DNA from: JACCZX01 sp963807155
GTDB lineage: Bacteria; Pseudomonadota; Gammaproteobacteria; Burkholderiales; Burkholderiaceae_F
Direction: 5' to 3'
Assembly: GCA_963807155.1 (NCBI GenBank)
Contig: CAWEAZ010000029.1
Location: forward strand, 124,001 to 188,000
Length of the DNA: 64,000 bases
A program made the position numbers and the translations under genes. The number at the start of each line of letters is the position of its first letter. The first letter of the stretch is position 1. The notes beneath the pieces were generated by a model that worked only from the letters and a program-made list of their open reading frames with translations, was not told the DNA's origin and did not search any database. Positions 39,014-49,308 of this stretch are shown in pieces.

Positions 39014-40026
39014 GTCAATCCCAATTCGTCGAACAATCGTGCAAGCGGTGTCAGCTCGTTGTAGCGTTGAACTACTGCGCGCACGTAACCGATAAACCTC
39101 GGCGCATCCACGAGATACTGCGGCTTGCCATCGCGATACCGAATGCGCGCGAAAATGCCAAGCACCTTTAAGTGCCTCTGCAATCCCATCCATTCGAAAT
39201 CACGCCAGAACGTGTCAAAGTCCGCGCCCACCGGCAGCCCAGCTGCGCAGGCGCGGTTAAAGTAAACGCGCGCCCAGGCACGCACGCGTGCGTCATCCCA
39301 ACTGATGAATGCGTCACGAAATAGCGACACCAAGTCGTAAGTGACCGGGCCGACGACGGCGTCCTGAAAGTCGAGAACGCCAGGGTTGGGCTTCGACACC
39401 ATCAGATTGCGCGGCATGTAGTCGCGATGCACAAACACTTGGGGTTGCGCCAGGTTCGCCGCCATGATGAGGTTAAACATCTGCACGAGGGCTGCATCCT
39501 GCGTCGAAGTCAGCTGTTGGTGCAAATGCCGCGCAACAAACCAGTCCGGGAACAAACTCAGCTCCCGCTGCAGCAATTTCTCGTCGTACGGAGGTAAAAC
39601 TCCCTCCGCGGTGGAAAGCTGCCAGCGGATCAGTGCGTCGATCGCGTCGCCGAAAAACTCGTCGGCGTTCGCATCGGTGAGCGACGTCAGATACGTCGTG
39701 TCGCCGAGATCGGACAGCAACAAGAAGCCCTGCGCTAGATCGCTGACCAGAATGTCGGGCACGTGAACGCCGGCCGCCCGCATCAGCCCCGCTACCCGAA
39801 CGAACGGGCGCGAATCCTCGGTAGCGGGTGGTGCGTCCATCACGATCAAACTCCCGCCGTCACTATCAACGCGAAAGTATCGGCGCGAGCTCGCATCGAC
39901 CGACGCCGGTCGCAGCGTGGATTCGATCAATCCGTAGCGCGGAGCAAGCGATGTGAGCCACGCTCGAAGCGAAACCAGGCGTGCATCGTCGGGCTCTCCG
40001 GTCGAGGTAGGAGCAGATTGCTTCAT
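39010..40026 (-). CDS. amgK: AmgK, anomeric MurNAc/GlcNAc kinase
   Basis: Aminoglycoside-phosphotransferase-fold kinase, 338 residues, that phosphorylates MurNAc at the anomeric position; MurU then uses the product. Kinase signatures are FVHRDYMPRNLM (catalytic loop, Asp) and GVLDFQDAVVGPVTYDLVSL (metal-binding Asp). N-terminal SRRYFRVDSDGGSLIVMDAP is typical. Divergent from lptD across 113 bases. Frame intact. Confidence 0.92.
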   Translation of the reverse strand: MKQSAPTSTGEPDDARLVSLRAWLTSLAPRYGLIESTLRPASVDASSRRYFRVDSDGGSLIVMDAPPATEDSRPFVRVAGLMRAAGVHVPDILVSDLAQGFLLLSDLGDTTYLTSLTDANADEFFGDAIDALIRWQLSTAEGVLPPYDEKLLQRELSLFPDWFVARHLHQQLTSTQDAALVQMFNLIMAANLAQPQVFVHRDYMPRNLMVSKPNPGVLDFQDAVVGPVTYDLVSLFRDAFISWDDARVRAWARVYFNRACAAGLPVGADFDTFWRDFEWMGLQRHLKVLGIFARIRYRDGKPQYLVDAPRFIGYVRAVVQRYNELTPLARLFDELGLT

Positions 40027-40075
40027 GCAGTGTGAGGTCGCCTTCGGCCAGAGCCTGATAGGTAATACCGGTGCC

Positions 40076-40081
40076 TATAAT
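40076..40081 (+). promoter_or_regulatory. Candidate -10 element of the lptD-surA-pdxA-rsmA promoter
   Basis: A perfect TATAAT lies 59 bases before the GTG chosen for lptD. The -35 region is poor (CTGATA at 40055-40060, spacing 15), so strength is uncertain. If it is real, transcription starts near 40088, and the GTG at 40071 that would give a longer lptD frame cannot be the start. Confidence 0.5.
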
Positions 40082-40139
40082 CGGCGCGCTCTGCTCGGGC
40101 ACTTGCTGGCCAAAACAGCTTTCACAGATTCTAGGGCCT

Positions 40140-42425
40140 GTGCAAACTAAGATCGCTCGGTCGAAATTCTCCTTGTGCCTAGTTCCGGTGCTATGTGCCG
40201 GATATTTGACGACGAGCGCTGAGGCACTTGCGCAAGCTGCTTCGAAGGACAACACGCAGGAAACCGGACGCCCGCAGCTAAAACTTGAACGCCAGCTTGA
40301 CGAAAATCGTGCTCCGGTTCACGACAACGCACCGACCTTCGCGCGCGCTCGGAACATCGAGGGCACGATTGATGAAAAGCTAATCCTGCGCGGCGACGCC
40401 GAGATACGGCGCGGCGGCACTGTACTTCGCGGCGACACGATTACGTATACGCAGGCAACCGACATCGTCAACGTCGAAGGCCAGGCGCGCGTGTTTCGCG
40501 ACGGCGCTTCGTTCGCCGGCCCGAGGCTCGATTTTCGCGTCGACGCACAGACGGGAACGATGCCCGATGCGAAATTCACTTATGCGCCTCGCCGAGGGCG
40601 CGGCGAGGCCACGCTGGTCGAATTTCTCGGAAGCGATCGGGCACGGATGGAAAACGCCCGATTCACCACTTGCGGACCGGGTGACAACGCCTGGTGGGTG
40701 CAGGCGGAGAAGATCGAATTCGATGGACTCGATGAAACGGCTACCGCAACGTTTGCGACACTGTATTTCCAGGGCCTGCCAGTTCTCGCTTCGCCAATTC
40801 TGAGTTTTCCGACCAGTGATCGGCGTAAGTCAGGCTTCCTGACACCGAGCTTCGGGCTGAGCTCGACTCTGGGGACCGATATCCACACGCCGTACTACTT
40901 CAACCTCGCGCCCAATTACGACTACACGTTGACACCTCGCGTGATGACCAAGCGCGGCGTGCTGTTTGAAAACGAGTTGCGCTATCTGAGTCCGACGCAA
41001 CGGGCCACGCTCGTATATGACTTGATTGCCAGGGACCGGGAGTTTGGCGAGTCCAGGGAGTTCTCAGCAGTGCGGTACGAATTTGCGTCGCCGACAGGTT
41101 TCGCGGCGGGCATCAACTACAACCGCGCTTCGGACGATCGATACTTTGTCGACTTCGGCACTACGATTGTCGACACATCGCAAAAGGTCCTGCCACAGGA
41201 CGGCTATCTCGCATACAACCAGGCGTACTGGAATACCGCCGTACGCGTAACGAAGAATCAAGTGCTGCAGGACCCTGATTTATCGCAGCCCGTTGCGAAG
41301 CCATACGAACGTGTGCCGCAGGCCACCGTCAATGGCTACATTGCCGACTGGCGCGGTTTCGAAGCGGCGGCGGCCCTCGAAGGCACGCGGTTCGAGCATC
41401 CGACGCTGGAAAAGGGCAATCGCTACATAGCGGACGTTCGAGCGGCCTATCCGATTCTGGCACCGGGATGGTTCGTGGTGCCGCGAGCGCGCTTGTCGTC
41501 GACTGCGTATGACCTCGATCCTGCATTTCACCCGAGCAACTCGACGCCGACGCGGACGCTGCCGATATTGAGCCTCGATACAGGTTTGATCTTCGAGCGC
41601 GACGTTGGATGGTTCGGACGCGCCGCACAGCAAACGCTCGAGCCGCGCCTGTTCTATGCATACATCCCGTTTCGAGATCAAAGCAACCTGCCGAACTTCG
41701 ACAGCGCGCTCGCGGATCTGAACTACTCGCAGCTATTCACCGAGAACATCTATTCGGGCTCCGATCGAATTTCGGAAGCCAATCAACTGACCGCAGCGCT
41801 GACGACGCGCATTCTGGACTCTGAGACCGGGGCCGAACGATTACGCGCATCGATCGGACAACGCTACTACTTCTCCGATCAGCGCGTGACGTTGCCGGGG
41901 GAAACCCCGCGGACCAGCAGCTCGACCGACGTGCTGGCAGCATTGACCGCACAGCTTGGACGATCATGGGCAATCGATCTCGCCGCTCAATATGCAGCCG
42001 AGCCTGCCGAATTTGTTCGCGCAACCGCGGGCGTTCGTTGGCAGCCACGCCGCGCGTCGGTGCTAACGGCCTATTACCGTTATCAGCCTGACGGCATCAC
42101 TCAAATCGACATCTCGGGGCAATGGCCGTTGTCCAATCGCTGGTACGCCGTTGGGCGCGTCAACTATTCGCTCGAGGACAAGCGCTTCGTCGATACCGTA
42201 GCCGCGCTGGAGTACCAGCAGGATTGCTGGTTGCTGCGCTTCGCCATGCAAAGGTTTGCGACGACAGCGCAGACGACGACCACCAACTTCTATGTGCAAC
42301 TGGAACTCAACGGATTGACGAGTATCGGATCAAGCGCAGCCAATCTGCTGAAGCGTAATATTCCCGGCTATCAACTGTTGAACCCAGTGCCCCGAGAGCC
42401 AGGGCGTTTCGATTACTACGAATAG
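40140..42425 (+). CDS. lptD: LptD, LPS-assembly outer-membrane protein
   Basis: Outer-membrane beta-barrel that inserts lipopolysaccharide with LptE. I chose GTG 40140 because it gives a proper signal peptide (KFSLCLVPVLCAGYLTTSAEALA). The N-terminal OstA/jellyroll domain reads IEGTIDEKLILRGDAEIRRGG and TITYTQATDIVNVEGQARV. The LptD barrel begins near DRRKSGFLTPSFGLSSTLG and continues through many amphipathic strands to VQLELNGLTSIGSSAANLLKRNIPGY. Cysteines include TTCGPGDNAWW and YQQDCWLLRFAMQ, the conserved disulfide positions. 762 residues. Followed by surA after 65 bases. Confidence 0.94.
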   Translation: MQTKIARSKFSLCLVPVLCAGYLTTSAEALAQAASKDNTQETGRPQLKLERQLDENRAPVHDNAPTFARARNIEGTIDEKLILRGDAEIRRGGTVLRGDTITYTQATDIVNVEGQARVFRDGASFAGPRLDFRVDAQTGTMPDAKFTYAPRRGRGEATLVEFLGSDRARMENARFTTCGPGDNAWWVQAEKIEFDGLDETATATFATLYFQGLPVLASPILSFPTSDRRKSGFLTPSFGLSSTLGTDIHTPYYFNLAPNYDYTLTPRVMTKRGVLFENELRYLSPTQRATLVYDLIARDREFGESREFSAVRYEFASPTGFAAGINYNRASDDRYFVDFGTTIVDTSQKVLPQDGYLAYNQAYWNTAVRVTKNQVLQDPDLSQPVAKPYERVPQATVNGYIADWRGFEAAAALEGTRFEHPTLEKGNRYIADVRAAYPILAPGWFVVPRARLSSTAYDLDPAFHPSNSTPTRTLPILSLDTGLIFERDVGWFGRAAQQTLEPRLFYAYIPFRDQSNLPNFDSALADLNYSQLFTENIYSGSDRISEANQLTAALTTRILDSETGAERLRASIGQRYYFSDQRVTLPGETPRTSSSTDVLAALTAQLGRSWAIDLAAQYAAEPAEFVRATAGVRWQPRRASVLTAYYRYQPDGITQIDISGQWPLSNRWYAVGRVNYSLEDKRFVDTVAALEYQQDCWLLRFAMQRFATTAQTTTTNFYVQLELNGLTSIGSSAANLLKRNIPGYQLLNPVPREPGRFDYYE

Positions 42426-42490
42426 CTGCGCGAATAACTGCGCTGTGCAATTCGGAACCCTCGGCGACCAGATACCTAAAAAATGCACGA

Positions 42491-43885
42491 ATGATCAAGT
42501 CCGTCACTTCTATCAAAGTCACTAAGTTCTCGCTCGCGCTTGCATCGCTGATGGCGGCGAGTGCCAGCCTCGGCCAAGGGCAGGCGGTGCAACCCGCGGG
42601 GCCCGCATCTGCTGCTGCAGCGGCGGCGACGCCGCGCCCTGCTCCGAGGGCGATTGACCGCATCGTCGCCGTCGTAAACGATGAAGTCGTTACCGCCAAT
42701 GAGCTGCGGGCGCGGGCGCGTGTCGCGGAAGTGCAGCTACGGCGTCAGAAGATTCAACCGCCGTCTGCAGACGTGCTCGAGCGCCAGGTGCTCGAGCGGA
42801 TGATTGTCGATCGTGCGCAGCTTCAGCTGGCGCGGGAAACGGGCGTTCGGGTCGATGATGCGACAGTCAATGCGACGCTCGGGCGCATCGCAGAGTCAAA
42901 CGGGCTGTCTGTGCAGGCGCTGCGGCAGCGGCTCGAAGCCGATGGCGTTTCGTTTACGCAATTTCGCGACGACATTCGGCAAGACATCATCCTGAACCGG
43001 CTACGCGAGCGCGAGGTCGATTCCCGCGTGCAGATCTCGGACAGCGAATTGGAGAACTTCATCGCCGCGCAGTCGGGTGTATCGACCGATTCCGAAGAGA
43101 TCAATATCGCGCAAATTCTGCTGCGTGTGCCGGAAAATTCGCCAAGCGATCGCGTCGACGCAACGCGCACGCGCGCCGAGGAGTTGATAGCTCAGCTTAA
43201 AGGCGGCGCTGATTTTGCGCGCGTCGCCGCGAGTTTTTCGAACGCGCCCGAAGCTCTACAGGGTGGCGAACTGGGTTGGCGCAACACGGACCGTTTGCCT
43301 ACGTTGTTTATCGATGCCATTAAGGGACTCAAGCCCGGGGACGTCACACCAGTGATCCGCAGCCCGAACGGCTTTCATATCCTGAAGGTCCTGGGACGAC
43401 GCAGCGGTGTTGACAGCAAGCTCGCGACCGGGCCAGTGCAGCAAACGCGCGCGCGACACATCCTGTTGCGCGTGTCAGAACTGACGCCTGAGCCCGAGGT
43501 CAAGCGCAGGCTCGACGAGATGAAACAGCGGATCGAAGCGGGACAGATCGAGTTCGGTACGCTCGCCCGCCTGCATTCGCTCGATCCGAGCGGCAGCCGA
43601 GGTGGCGACCTGGGTTGGCTGTATCCCGGCGACACAGTGCCGGAGTTCGAAAAGTCGATGAACGCACTGAAGCTCAACGAAATCAGCCCGCCGGTTCAGT
43701 CACCGTTTGGATGGCACTTGATACAGGTGCTCGAGCGCCGCACCGAGCAGGCCTCATCAGACCGTGCAAGACAGCAGGCGCGGCAGGCGCTGCGCGATCG
43801 CAAAGCGGACGAGGCGTATCAGGACTGGATGCGGCAACTGCGCGACAAGACATATGTCGAGTACCGACTCGACGACCGGTCGTAA
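42491..43885 (+). CDS. surA: SurA, periplasmic chaperone / peptidyl-prolyl isomerase
   Basis: 464 residues. Signal peptide to about ASLGQG. N-terminal chaperone core IDRIVAVVNDEVVTANELRAR; two parvulin domains, one at EEINIAQILLRVPENS to GGELGWRNTDRLP, and a second at QTRARHILLRVSELTPEPEV to GGDLGWLYPGDTVPEFE, then the C-terminal helix (QDWMRQLRDKTYVEYRL). It delivers outer-membrane proteins, including LptD, to the Bam complex. The conserved lptD-surA-pdxA-rsmA order supports the call. The stop lies inside pdxA. Confidence 0.95.
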   Translation: MIKSVTSIKVTKFSLALASLMAASASLGQGQAVQPAGPASAAAAAATPRPAPRAIDRIVAVVNDEVVTANELRARARVAEVQLRRQKIQPPSADVLERQVLERMIVDRAQLQLARETGVRVDDATVNATLGRIAESNGLSVQALRQRLEADGVSFTQFRDDIRQDIILNRLREREVDSRVQISDSELENFIAAQSGVSTDSEEINIAQILLRVPENSPSDRVDATRTRAEELIAQLKGGADFARVAASFSNAPEALQGGELGWRNTDRLPTLFIDAIKGLKPGDVTPVIRSPNGFHILKVLGRRSGVDSKLATGPVQQTRARHILLRVSELTPEPEVKRRLDEMKQRIEAGQIEFGTLARLHSLDPSGSRGGDLGWLYPGDTVPEFEKSMNALKLNEISPPVQSPFGWHLIQVLERRTEQASSDRARQQARQALRDRKADEAYQDWMRQLRDKTYVEYRLDDRS

Positions 43886-44873
43886 GTCCAGCGGCTCGCC
43901 TCGCATCGCGATCACGACCGGCGAGCCCGCCGGTATCGGGCCGGAAATATCGCTGGCCGCGCTCGCTGTCGCCAGCGACATCGGCCACGATGCGCTCATT
44001 ACGTTAATCGGTGACGGTGCGTTGCTCGAGCAGCGCGCGCGTATGACCGAGATGCCGTGGCCGGTCGCAGCAAACCTCGAGCACGTGCCGCTGCGTACAG
44101 CGGCCATCGCGGGCCGGCGTGACTCGCGCAATGCGCATTACGTTCTGGCGACTCTCGATCGGGCGATCGCCGGGGCGATGGCCGGCGAGTACGACGCGAT
44201 CGTGACCGCGCCGGTGCAGAAGAGCGTCATCAACGACGCGCGAATCCCATTCACCGGTCACACCGAATATCTGGCCGAGCGCACCGGCACGCCGCGCGTA
44301 GTGATGATGCTGGCCGGCGATACTGCACACGGGCCACTGCGCGTCGCACTGGCAACGACGCACCTGCCGATTGCATCGGTCGCTGGTGCGTTAAGCGTTG
44401 ATGGTGTCACTGCTGTGCTGAAGATCCTGCTCGCCGAACTGCAATCGCGCTTCGGCATCGATACGCCCCGCGTGGTGGTCACCGGCCTGAATCCGCATGC
44501 CGGTGAAGGCGGCCACATGGGACGCGAAGAAATCGAAATAATTGCGCCTGCGGTTTCGCGGCTGCGCAGCCAGGGTCATCAGGTCGATGGTCCGCTGCCG
44601 GCCGACACGGTGTTCGTGCCGTCGCTGGTGCAGCGCTATGACGCAGTGCTAGCAATGTTTCACGACCAGGGGTTGCCGGTGCTGAAATACGCGACCTTCG
44701 GGCACGGCGTCAACGTCACGCTTGGCTTGCCGTTCGTGCGCACTTCGGTCGACCACGGCACCGCGCTCGATCTCGCCGGCACCGGCCGTGCGGATCCCGG
44801 CAGCATGCGGGCCGCACTGAAGCTTGCGATCGAACTCGCGCGTCGCGCGTTGCGTCAGCAGCAGGCAGCATGA
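43854..44873 (+). CDS. pdxA: PdxA, 4-hydroxythreonine-4-phosphate dehydrogenase
   Basis: Pyridoxal-phosphate synthesis. 339 residues from ATG 43854, which overlaps the end of surA by 32 bases. Signatures: RIAITTGEPAGIGPEISL, YDAIVTAPVQKSVIND (substrate phosphate), FTGHTEYLAERTG (metal His), VVTGLNPHAGEGGHMGREE (metal His) and YDAVLAMFHDQGLPVLKY (metal His). Overlaps rsmA by the ATGA type junction. Confidence 0.95.
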   Translation: MSSTDSTTGRKSSGSPRIAITTGEPAGIGPEISLAALAVASDIGHDALITLIGDGALLEQRARMTEMPWPVAANLEHVPLRTAAIAGRRDSRNAHYVLATLDRAIAGAMAGEYDAIVTAPVQKSVINDARIPFTGHTEYLAERTGTPRVVMMLAGDTAHGPLRVALATTHLPIASVAGALSVDGVTAVLKILLAELQSRFGIDTPRVVVTGLNPHAGEGGHMGREEIEIIAPAVSRLRSQGHQVDGPLPADTVFVPSLVQRYDAVLAMFHDQGLPVLKYATFGHGVNVTLGLPFVRTSVDHGTALDLAGTGRADPGSMRAALKLAIELARRALRQQQAA

Positions 44874-45667
44874 TGAGTGCGGCGGAGCCGCATCGAGCAC
44901 GGAAGCGCTTCGGGCAGAACTTCCTGAATGACACCGACGTCGTCGCACAAATCGTCGAGGCGATCGATCCGCGTCCAGGACAATCCATCGTCGAGATCGG
45001 CCCCGGTCAAGCAGCGCTTACTGGCGCGTTGATTGAGCGCGCCGGCCATATCCGCGCGATCGAGATCGATCGCGACCTTGCTGCCCGATTGCGAACACGG
45101 TTCTCCGCAGAAAAGTTGACCTTGATCGAAGCCGACGCGTTGACTTTCGACTGGAGCGAGATCGCAACAGGGCCCCTGCGTATCGTCGGCAATCTGCCGT
45201 ACAACATTTCGACCCCTTTGCTGTTTGCGTTGATGCCCATTGCTACGAGCGTGATCGATCAACACTTCATGCTGCAAAAGGAGGTTGTCGACCGCATGGT
45301 CGCTGCGCCCGGTAGCAAGACGTACGGACGGCTATCGGTGATGCTGCAATTTCGTTATCGGCTGATCAAGCTTTTCGACGTGCCACGTGGCGCATTCAAG
45401 CCGGCGCCACAGGTCACATCGAGCGTGGTGCGAATGCAGCCGCTGGCTCCTAGCGAACTTCCCAACGTGGACGCGGAAGCGTTCGCGCGTGTCGTTGCGG
45501 CGGCGTTCGGCCAGCGCCGCAAGACGCTGCGCAACGCATTGTCGGAATTGCTCGATACCGAGCAGATCACCGAAAGTGGTGTCGATCCACAAGCGCGCGC
45601 CGAAACGCTGGGCGTGCCAAGTTTCGTCGAACTGGCGCGTCGCTTGATTGCGCCTAAAAGGCTATAG
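44870..45667 (+). CDS. rsmA: RsmA/KsgA, 16S rRNA adenine dimethyltransferase
   Basis: Dimethylates two adenosines near the 3' end of 16S rRNA. 265 residues; ATGATG at 44870 gives two possible starts. N-terminus HRARKRFGQNFLND, SAM motif VEIGPGQAALTGALIER, catalytic IVGNLPYNISTPLLF (NLPY) and GAFKPAPQVTSSVVRM are diagnostic. The gene ends overlapping the opposing YgjP-like gene by 14 bases. Confidence 0.96.
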   Translation: MMSAAEPHRARKRFGQNFLNDTDVVAQIVEAIDPRPGQSIVEIGPGQAALTGALIERAGHIRAIEIDRDLAARLRTRFSAEKLTLIEADALTFDWSEIATGPLRIVGNLPYNISTPLLFALMPIATSVIDQHFMLQKEVVDRMVAAPGSKTYGRLSVMLQFRYRLIKLFDVPRGAFKPAPQVTSSVVRMQPLAPSELPNVDAEAFARVVAAAFGQRRKTLRNALSELLDTEQITESGVDPQARAETLGVPSFVELARRLIAPKRL

Positions 45668-46433
45668 CGGCGATCTCGACGCGCTTGATCTGATCGCGCG
45701 CAGCCTCAAAACCGGGAAGTAGGCGCGCAACCTCGTCCCAGAAGCGTGCGCTGTGGTTCAGCTCGCGTAGATGCGCCAGCTCGTGCGCGATCACGTAGTC
45801 GATGACCGGCAGTGCGAAATGCACCAGCCTCCAGTTGAGACGAACGCGCCCGTTGTGCGAGCACGATCCCCATTGTGTGCGTGCCGACGACAATCGCCAG
45901 CCGGCAAAGCGCTCAGGAATACGATCGGCAAAGCGCGCCAAGCGCTCGCCGATGATGCTTCGCGCCTGCGCCTGCAACCACGCCTGCAGCGCCTGGCGCA
46001 CGTCGGCCTCGGGCGCCGCTATCGGCAACGCCAGACGTATCTCGTTTGCGTCGTGGTCGGCATCGGCCACCGGTGAGCCCAATCGCAACGTCATCAGCTT
46101 GCCAAGATATCGCACCACACCCCCCTCGGCGAAGCGAATTGCCGACTTCCGTACCTGCTCGCCCCACGCATGCCATTCAATCTGCTTCGCAAGAATCCAT
46201 CGTTGATTTTCGACGATCGCCGATTCGATTTCTTTCAGCGCAACCGAGCGCGGCGCGCGAATCGTCAACCCGCGCTCATTGACTTGAAATCCAATGGTGC
46301 GTCGTCGCACTCGATGCAGCCGATACACGAGGATCTGGTTAGCCACCGCCAGACGACGCTCGGTTCCCGACGAAACTGGATGCGTAGGTATCGATTGCGG
46401 AGAATCGAACGCCAGCAGCAGCTGGTAACTCAA
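45654..46433 (-). CDS. YgjP-like SprT-family zinc metalloprotease
   Basis: About 259 residues. The zinc site HELAHLRELNHSARFWDEV (HExxH plus a distant His) is typical of the YgjP/DUF45 family, and TQWGSCSHNGRVRLNWRL just before it is the family signature. No signal peptide; cytosolic. Start TTG 46433 overlaps the plsC stop (TTGA); no ATG lies nearby, so the exact start is uncertain. The substrate is unknown. It converges with rsmA. Confidence 0.82.
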   Translation of the reverse strand: MSYQLLLAFDSPQSIPTHPVSSGTERRLAVANQILVYRLHRVRRRTIGFQVNERGLTIRAPRSVALKEIESAIVENQRWILAKQIEWHAWGEQVRKSAIRFAEGGVVRYLGKLMTLRLGSPVADADHDANEIRLALPIAAPEADVRQALQAWLQAQARSIIGERLARFADRIPERFAGWRLSSARTQWGSCSHNGRVRLNWRLVHFALPVIDYVIAHELAHLRELNHSARFWDEVARLLPGFEAARDQIKRVEIAAIAF

Positions 46434-47209
46434 GCGGCCCCCGTCGCAGCATTTTCCACAACCCTGCCATTGGACGGCACATATGGCGCGCTGTACCGAT
46501 GCGGCGCGAGCCTGCGCATTTCCGATTCGATCCACGTCTCGACCAGCGTCGCGACTTCTTCCGCAGTCTTGCCGCTCGGGTCGATCGCCGGACCTATCGA
46601 TACGCTGACCGTTCCGGGCGTCTTGATGAATCTGCCCTTTGGCCAGAACTCCCCCGAGTTGACGGCGATCGGCACCGCCCATGCGCCGGTGCGCACCGCA
46701 AGCCGCGCGCCCCCGGTCTTGTAGCGCTTGGTGGTACCCGGTTTGGTTCGCGTTCCCTCGGGAAAGATGACAATCCACCACCCGCGCGCAAGACGGTCTT
46801 TGCCTTGCTCGACGACTTGCTCGAACGCATCCTGACCCTTGCTGCGATCGATGCTGATCATCTGCGCCGACGCGATGCCCCAACCGAAAAACGGCACCCA
46901 ATTAAGCTCGCGCTTGTAGACAAAGGTCAGATCGCGCGGCATCGCGGTGGGCAGCCAAAACGTTTCCCATGTCGATTGATGCTTCGGCAATACGATCGCC
47001 GGTCCGTCGGGAAGGTTGTGCCAACCTTCGACCTTGTACTTCATTCCGCAAATAACGCGCGCGCCCCAAATCGCCATCGCCGTCCAGCACCGGCACAGCA
47101 AATAGCGCGTGTGCACCGGAAAGAGCCAGCCGGAGAGCACGACAAAAGCCCACGGCACGACGGTGACGAACAAGAATGCCAAGTACGCGAGCGAGCGCAG
47201 CCAAAGCAT
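46430..47209 (-). CDS. plsC: PlsC, 1-acylglycerol-3-phosphate acyltransferase
   Basis: 259 residues, membrane-bound. An N-terminal hydrophobic region precedes the acyltransferase motif I, PKHQSTWETFWLP, in which the usual HxxxxD is HQSTWE. Motif III is VIFPEGTRTKPG and motif IV VAVNSGEFWPKG-like (VPIAVNSGEFWPKG). It makes phosphatidic acid. Divergence Asp to Glu in motif I is common in betaproteobacterial relatives, as I recall. It starts 3 bases after the glyS stop. Confidence 0.88.
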   Translation of the reverse strand: MLWLRSLAYLAFLFVTVVPWAFVVLSGWLFPVHTRYLLCRCWTAMAIWGARVICGMKYKVEGWHNLPDGPAIVLPKHQSTWETFWLPTAMPRDLTFVYKRELNWVPFFGWGIASAQMISIDRSKGQDAFEQVVEQGKDRLARGWWIVIFPEGTRTKPGTTKRYKTGGARLAVRTGAWAVPIAVNSGEFWPKGRFIKTPGTVSVSIGPAIDPSGKTAEEVATLVETWIESEMRRLAPHRYSAPYVPSNGRVVENAATGAA

Positions 47210-47212
47210 TCG

Positions 47213-49308
47213 CTAAGTGCTGAGCTTGGAGATGTCCGCTACTCGATTCATCGTAGTACGCAACGCCGCTAGCAAGCCGAGCCGGTTCGCGCGCAGCTTG
47301 GCGTCGTCGACATTGACCATCACTTCATCGAAGAAGCGATCAACCGGCAAGCTTTAGCGGCACCAGCGACTTGAGCATCGCCGAATAGTCACCCGAGGCG
47401 TAAAGCTGCTCCGCCCACGGCCGCACCGCACTGAACGCGTCTCCGAGCGAGCGCTCCGCCGGTTCGAACAACAGCGCGTTCTCGAACGATGACGGCACGC
47501 CGTCGGCTTTTTTCAGAATGTTGTCGATGCGCTTGTTCGCTGCAGCCAGACTTTCGGCTTCTGGCAAAGCCATGAACGCCCGCACAGCCGCTAACTGCTG
47601 CGGCACCTGATCGATCCGTGCCGGCTGCGACGCAATCACGGCTTCCACCTGTTGCGCGGAGTAGCCGCTTTCGCGCAACAAGCCGCGCAGGCGCTCATAG
47701 ACGAACTCCAGCAAGTCTTCGTCGGCGCTCTTGAACGCAACAATGTCGCCGAACGCCTCGTCTGCGATACGCAGCATCCGATCGAACGGAATCGCGAGTT
47801 GCTTCTCCATCAGCATTCGCAAAATGCCGAGCGCGTGCCGACGCAATGCGAACGGATCCTTTTCGCCAGTGGGTTTTTCGCCGACTCCGAACAGCCCCAC
47901 CAGGGTCTCGAGCTTGTCGGCGAGTGCGACACACAACGCCGTGGCGCTTTCCGGCAGAGCATCACCGGCAAAGCGCGGGTAATAGTGTTCGCGAATCGCT
48001 GCCGACACCGGCGGGCACTTCGCCGTCGCTCTGCGCGTAATACTCGCCCATCACGCCTTGCAACTCCGGGAACTCGCCGACCATCAGCGTGCGCAGGTCA
48101 GCCTTGGCAAGCCGTGCGGCGCGCTCGGTCATGGCCGGATCGACTCCGAGCTCTTTCGCAATGCCCACCGCGATCGCAATGATCCGTTCAACGCGCTGCA
48201 ATTGCGAGCCGAGCTTGCCGTGATAGACGACATGCGCCAGTCCGGGCACGCGGCTCTCGAGTGTTTGCTTGCGATCCTGATCGTAGAAAAACTTGGCGTC
48301 TGCCAATCGTGCCCGCACCACACGTGCGTTGCCCGCGCGAATCGCGGCACCGCCATCGGTCGCTTCAATATTCGACACGAGCAGGAAGCGATTGGTGAGC
48401 TTGCCCGCGCGATCGTTCAGCGCGAAGTACTTCTGGTTTTGCTGCATCGTCAGCAGCAGGCACTCGGGCGGCACCGACAGGTATTCCGCGTCGAACGTCG
48501 AGTCGTATACGACCGGCCACTCGACCAGTGCGGTGACCTCGTCGAGCAGGTCGGCCGGAACGACCGGTTGCGCATCATGCTTGGTCGCCTCCGCGAAGAG
48601 AAGCGACTCGATCTTCGCGCGCCGTTCTTCGAACGAAGCGATCACGTAGCCGTCTTCGAGCAGCTGTTCGGCATACGTGTCGGCCGCGAGCACCGCCAAC
48701 GTGCCGGGTGCGAGAAAGCGATGTCCTTGCGTCTTGGTTCCCGACTGCAGGCCGAGTGCATGCACCGGCACCACCGCGTGCCCATGCATCGCAATCAATC
48801 GATGCGCGGGACGCACAAACCGAGTAGTGGTTTCGCCGTCGGCTAGCTGGTAGCTCATCATCTTTGGAATCGGCAGCGCGGCGATCGTCGCTTCAATCAC
48901 TGGCTGCAGCGCTGAAATCAGCAACTCCCCGAGCTTGTGTCCCTCGTAAACCAGCATCTCCTGCTTGCCATCGCTTTCGCGCTGCAGTCTCTTGACGTCG
49001 GCTTCCACGCCGAGCGCCGCAAGCTTCTTTTGCAACGCCGCAGTCGCCTTGCCTTTGGCGTCGAGCCCAATGGCGACAGGTAACAGTTTCTGGCGAAACG
49101 GCGTGTCCGCCGATTTCTTCGCCACGTGCGTCAAGTGCACCGCGAGCCGGCGCGGCGAGCCGTACGCGGTCATCACACTTTGCGCAGACACGAATCCGCG
49201 CGCGCGCAGACCGGTCTCGATACCTGACGCGAACGCTTCGCATAAGCTCTTCAGAGCTTTCGGAGGCAGCTCCTCAGTTTGAATTTCAACGAGCAGCGAC
49301 TCCGTCAC
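47213..49308 (-). CDS. glyS: GlyS, glycyl-tRNA synthetase beta subunit (two frameshifts)
   Basis: Beta subunit of the alpha2-beta2 glycyl-tRNA synthetase. GTG 49308 opens TESLLVEIQTEELPPKALKSL, followed by MTAYGSPRRLAVHLT, RFVRPAHRLIAMHG, PPECLLLTMQQNQKYF and LGVDPAMTERAARLAKADLRT. Frame changes near 48008 and 47345 join the C-terminal anticodon-binding part (HYYPRFAGDALPES; GEKDPFALRRHALGIL) and the final FFDEVMVNVDD, with stop at 47213. About 698 residues, as usual. It is reached from glyQ without an in-frame stop through a repeat (see 49309-49385). Confidence 0.93.
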
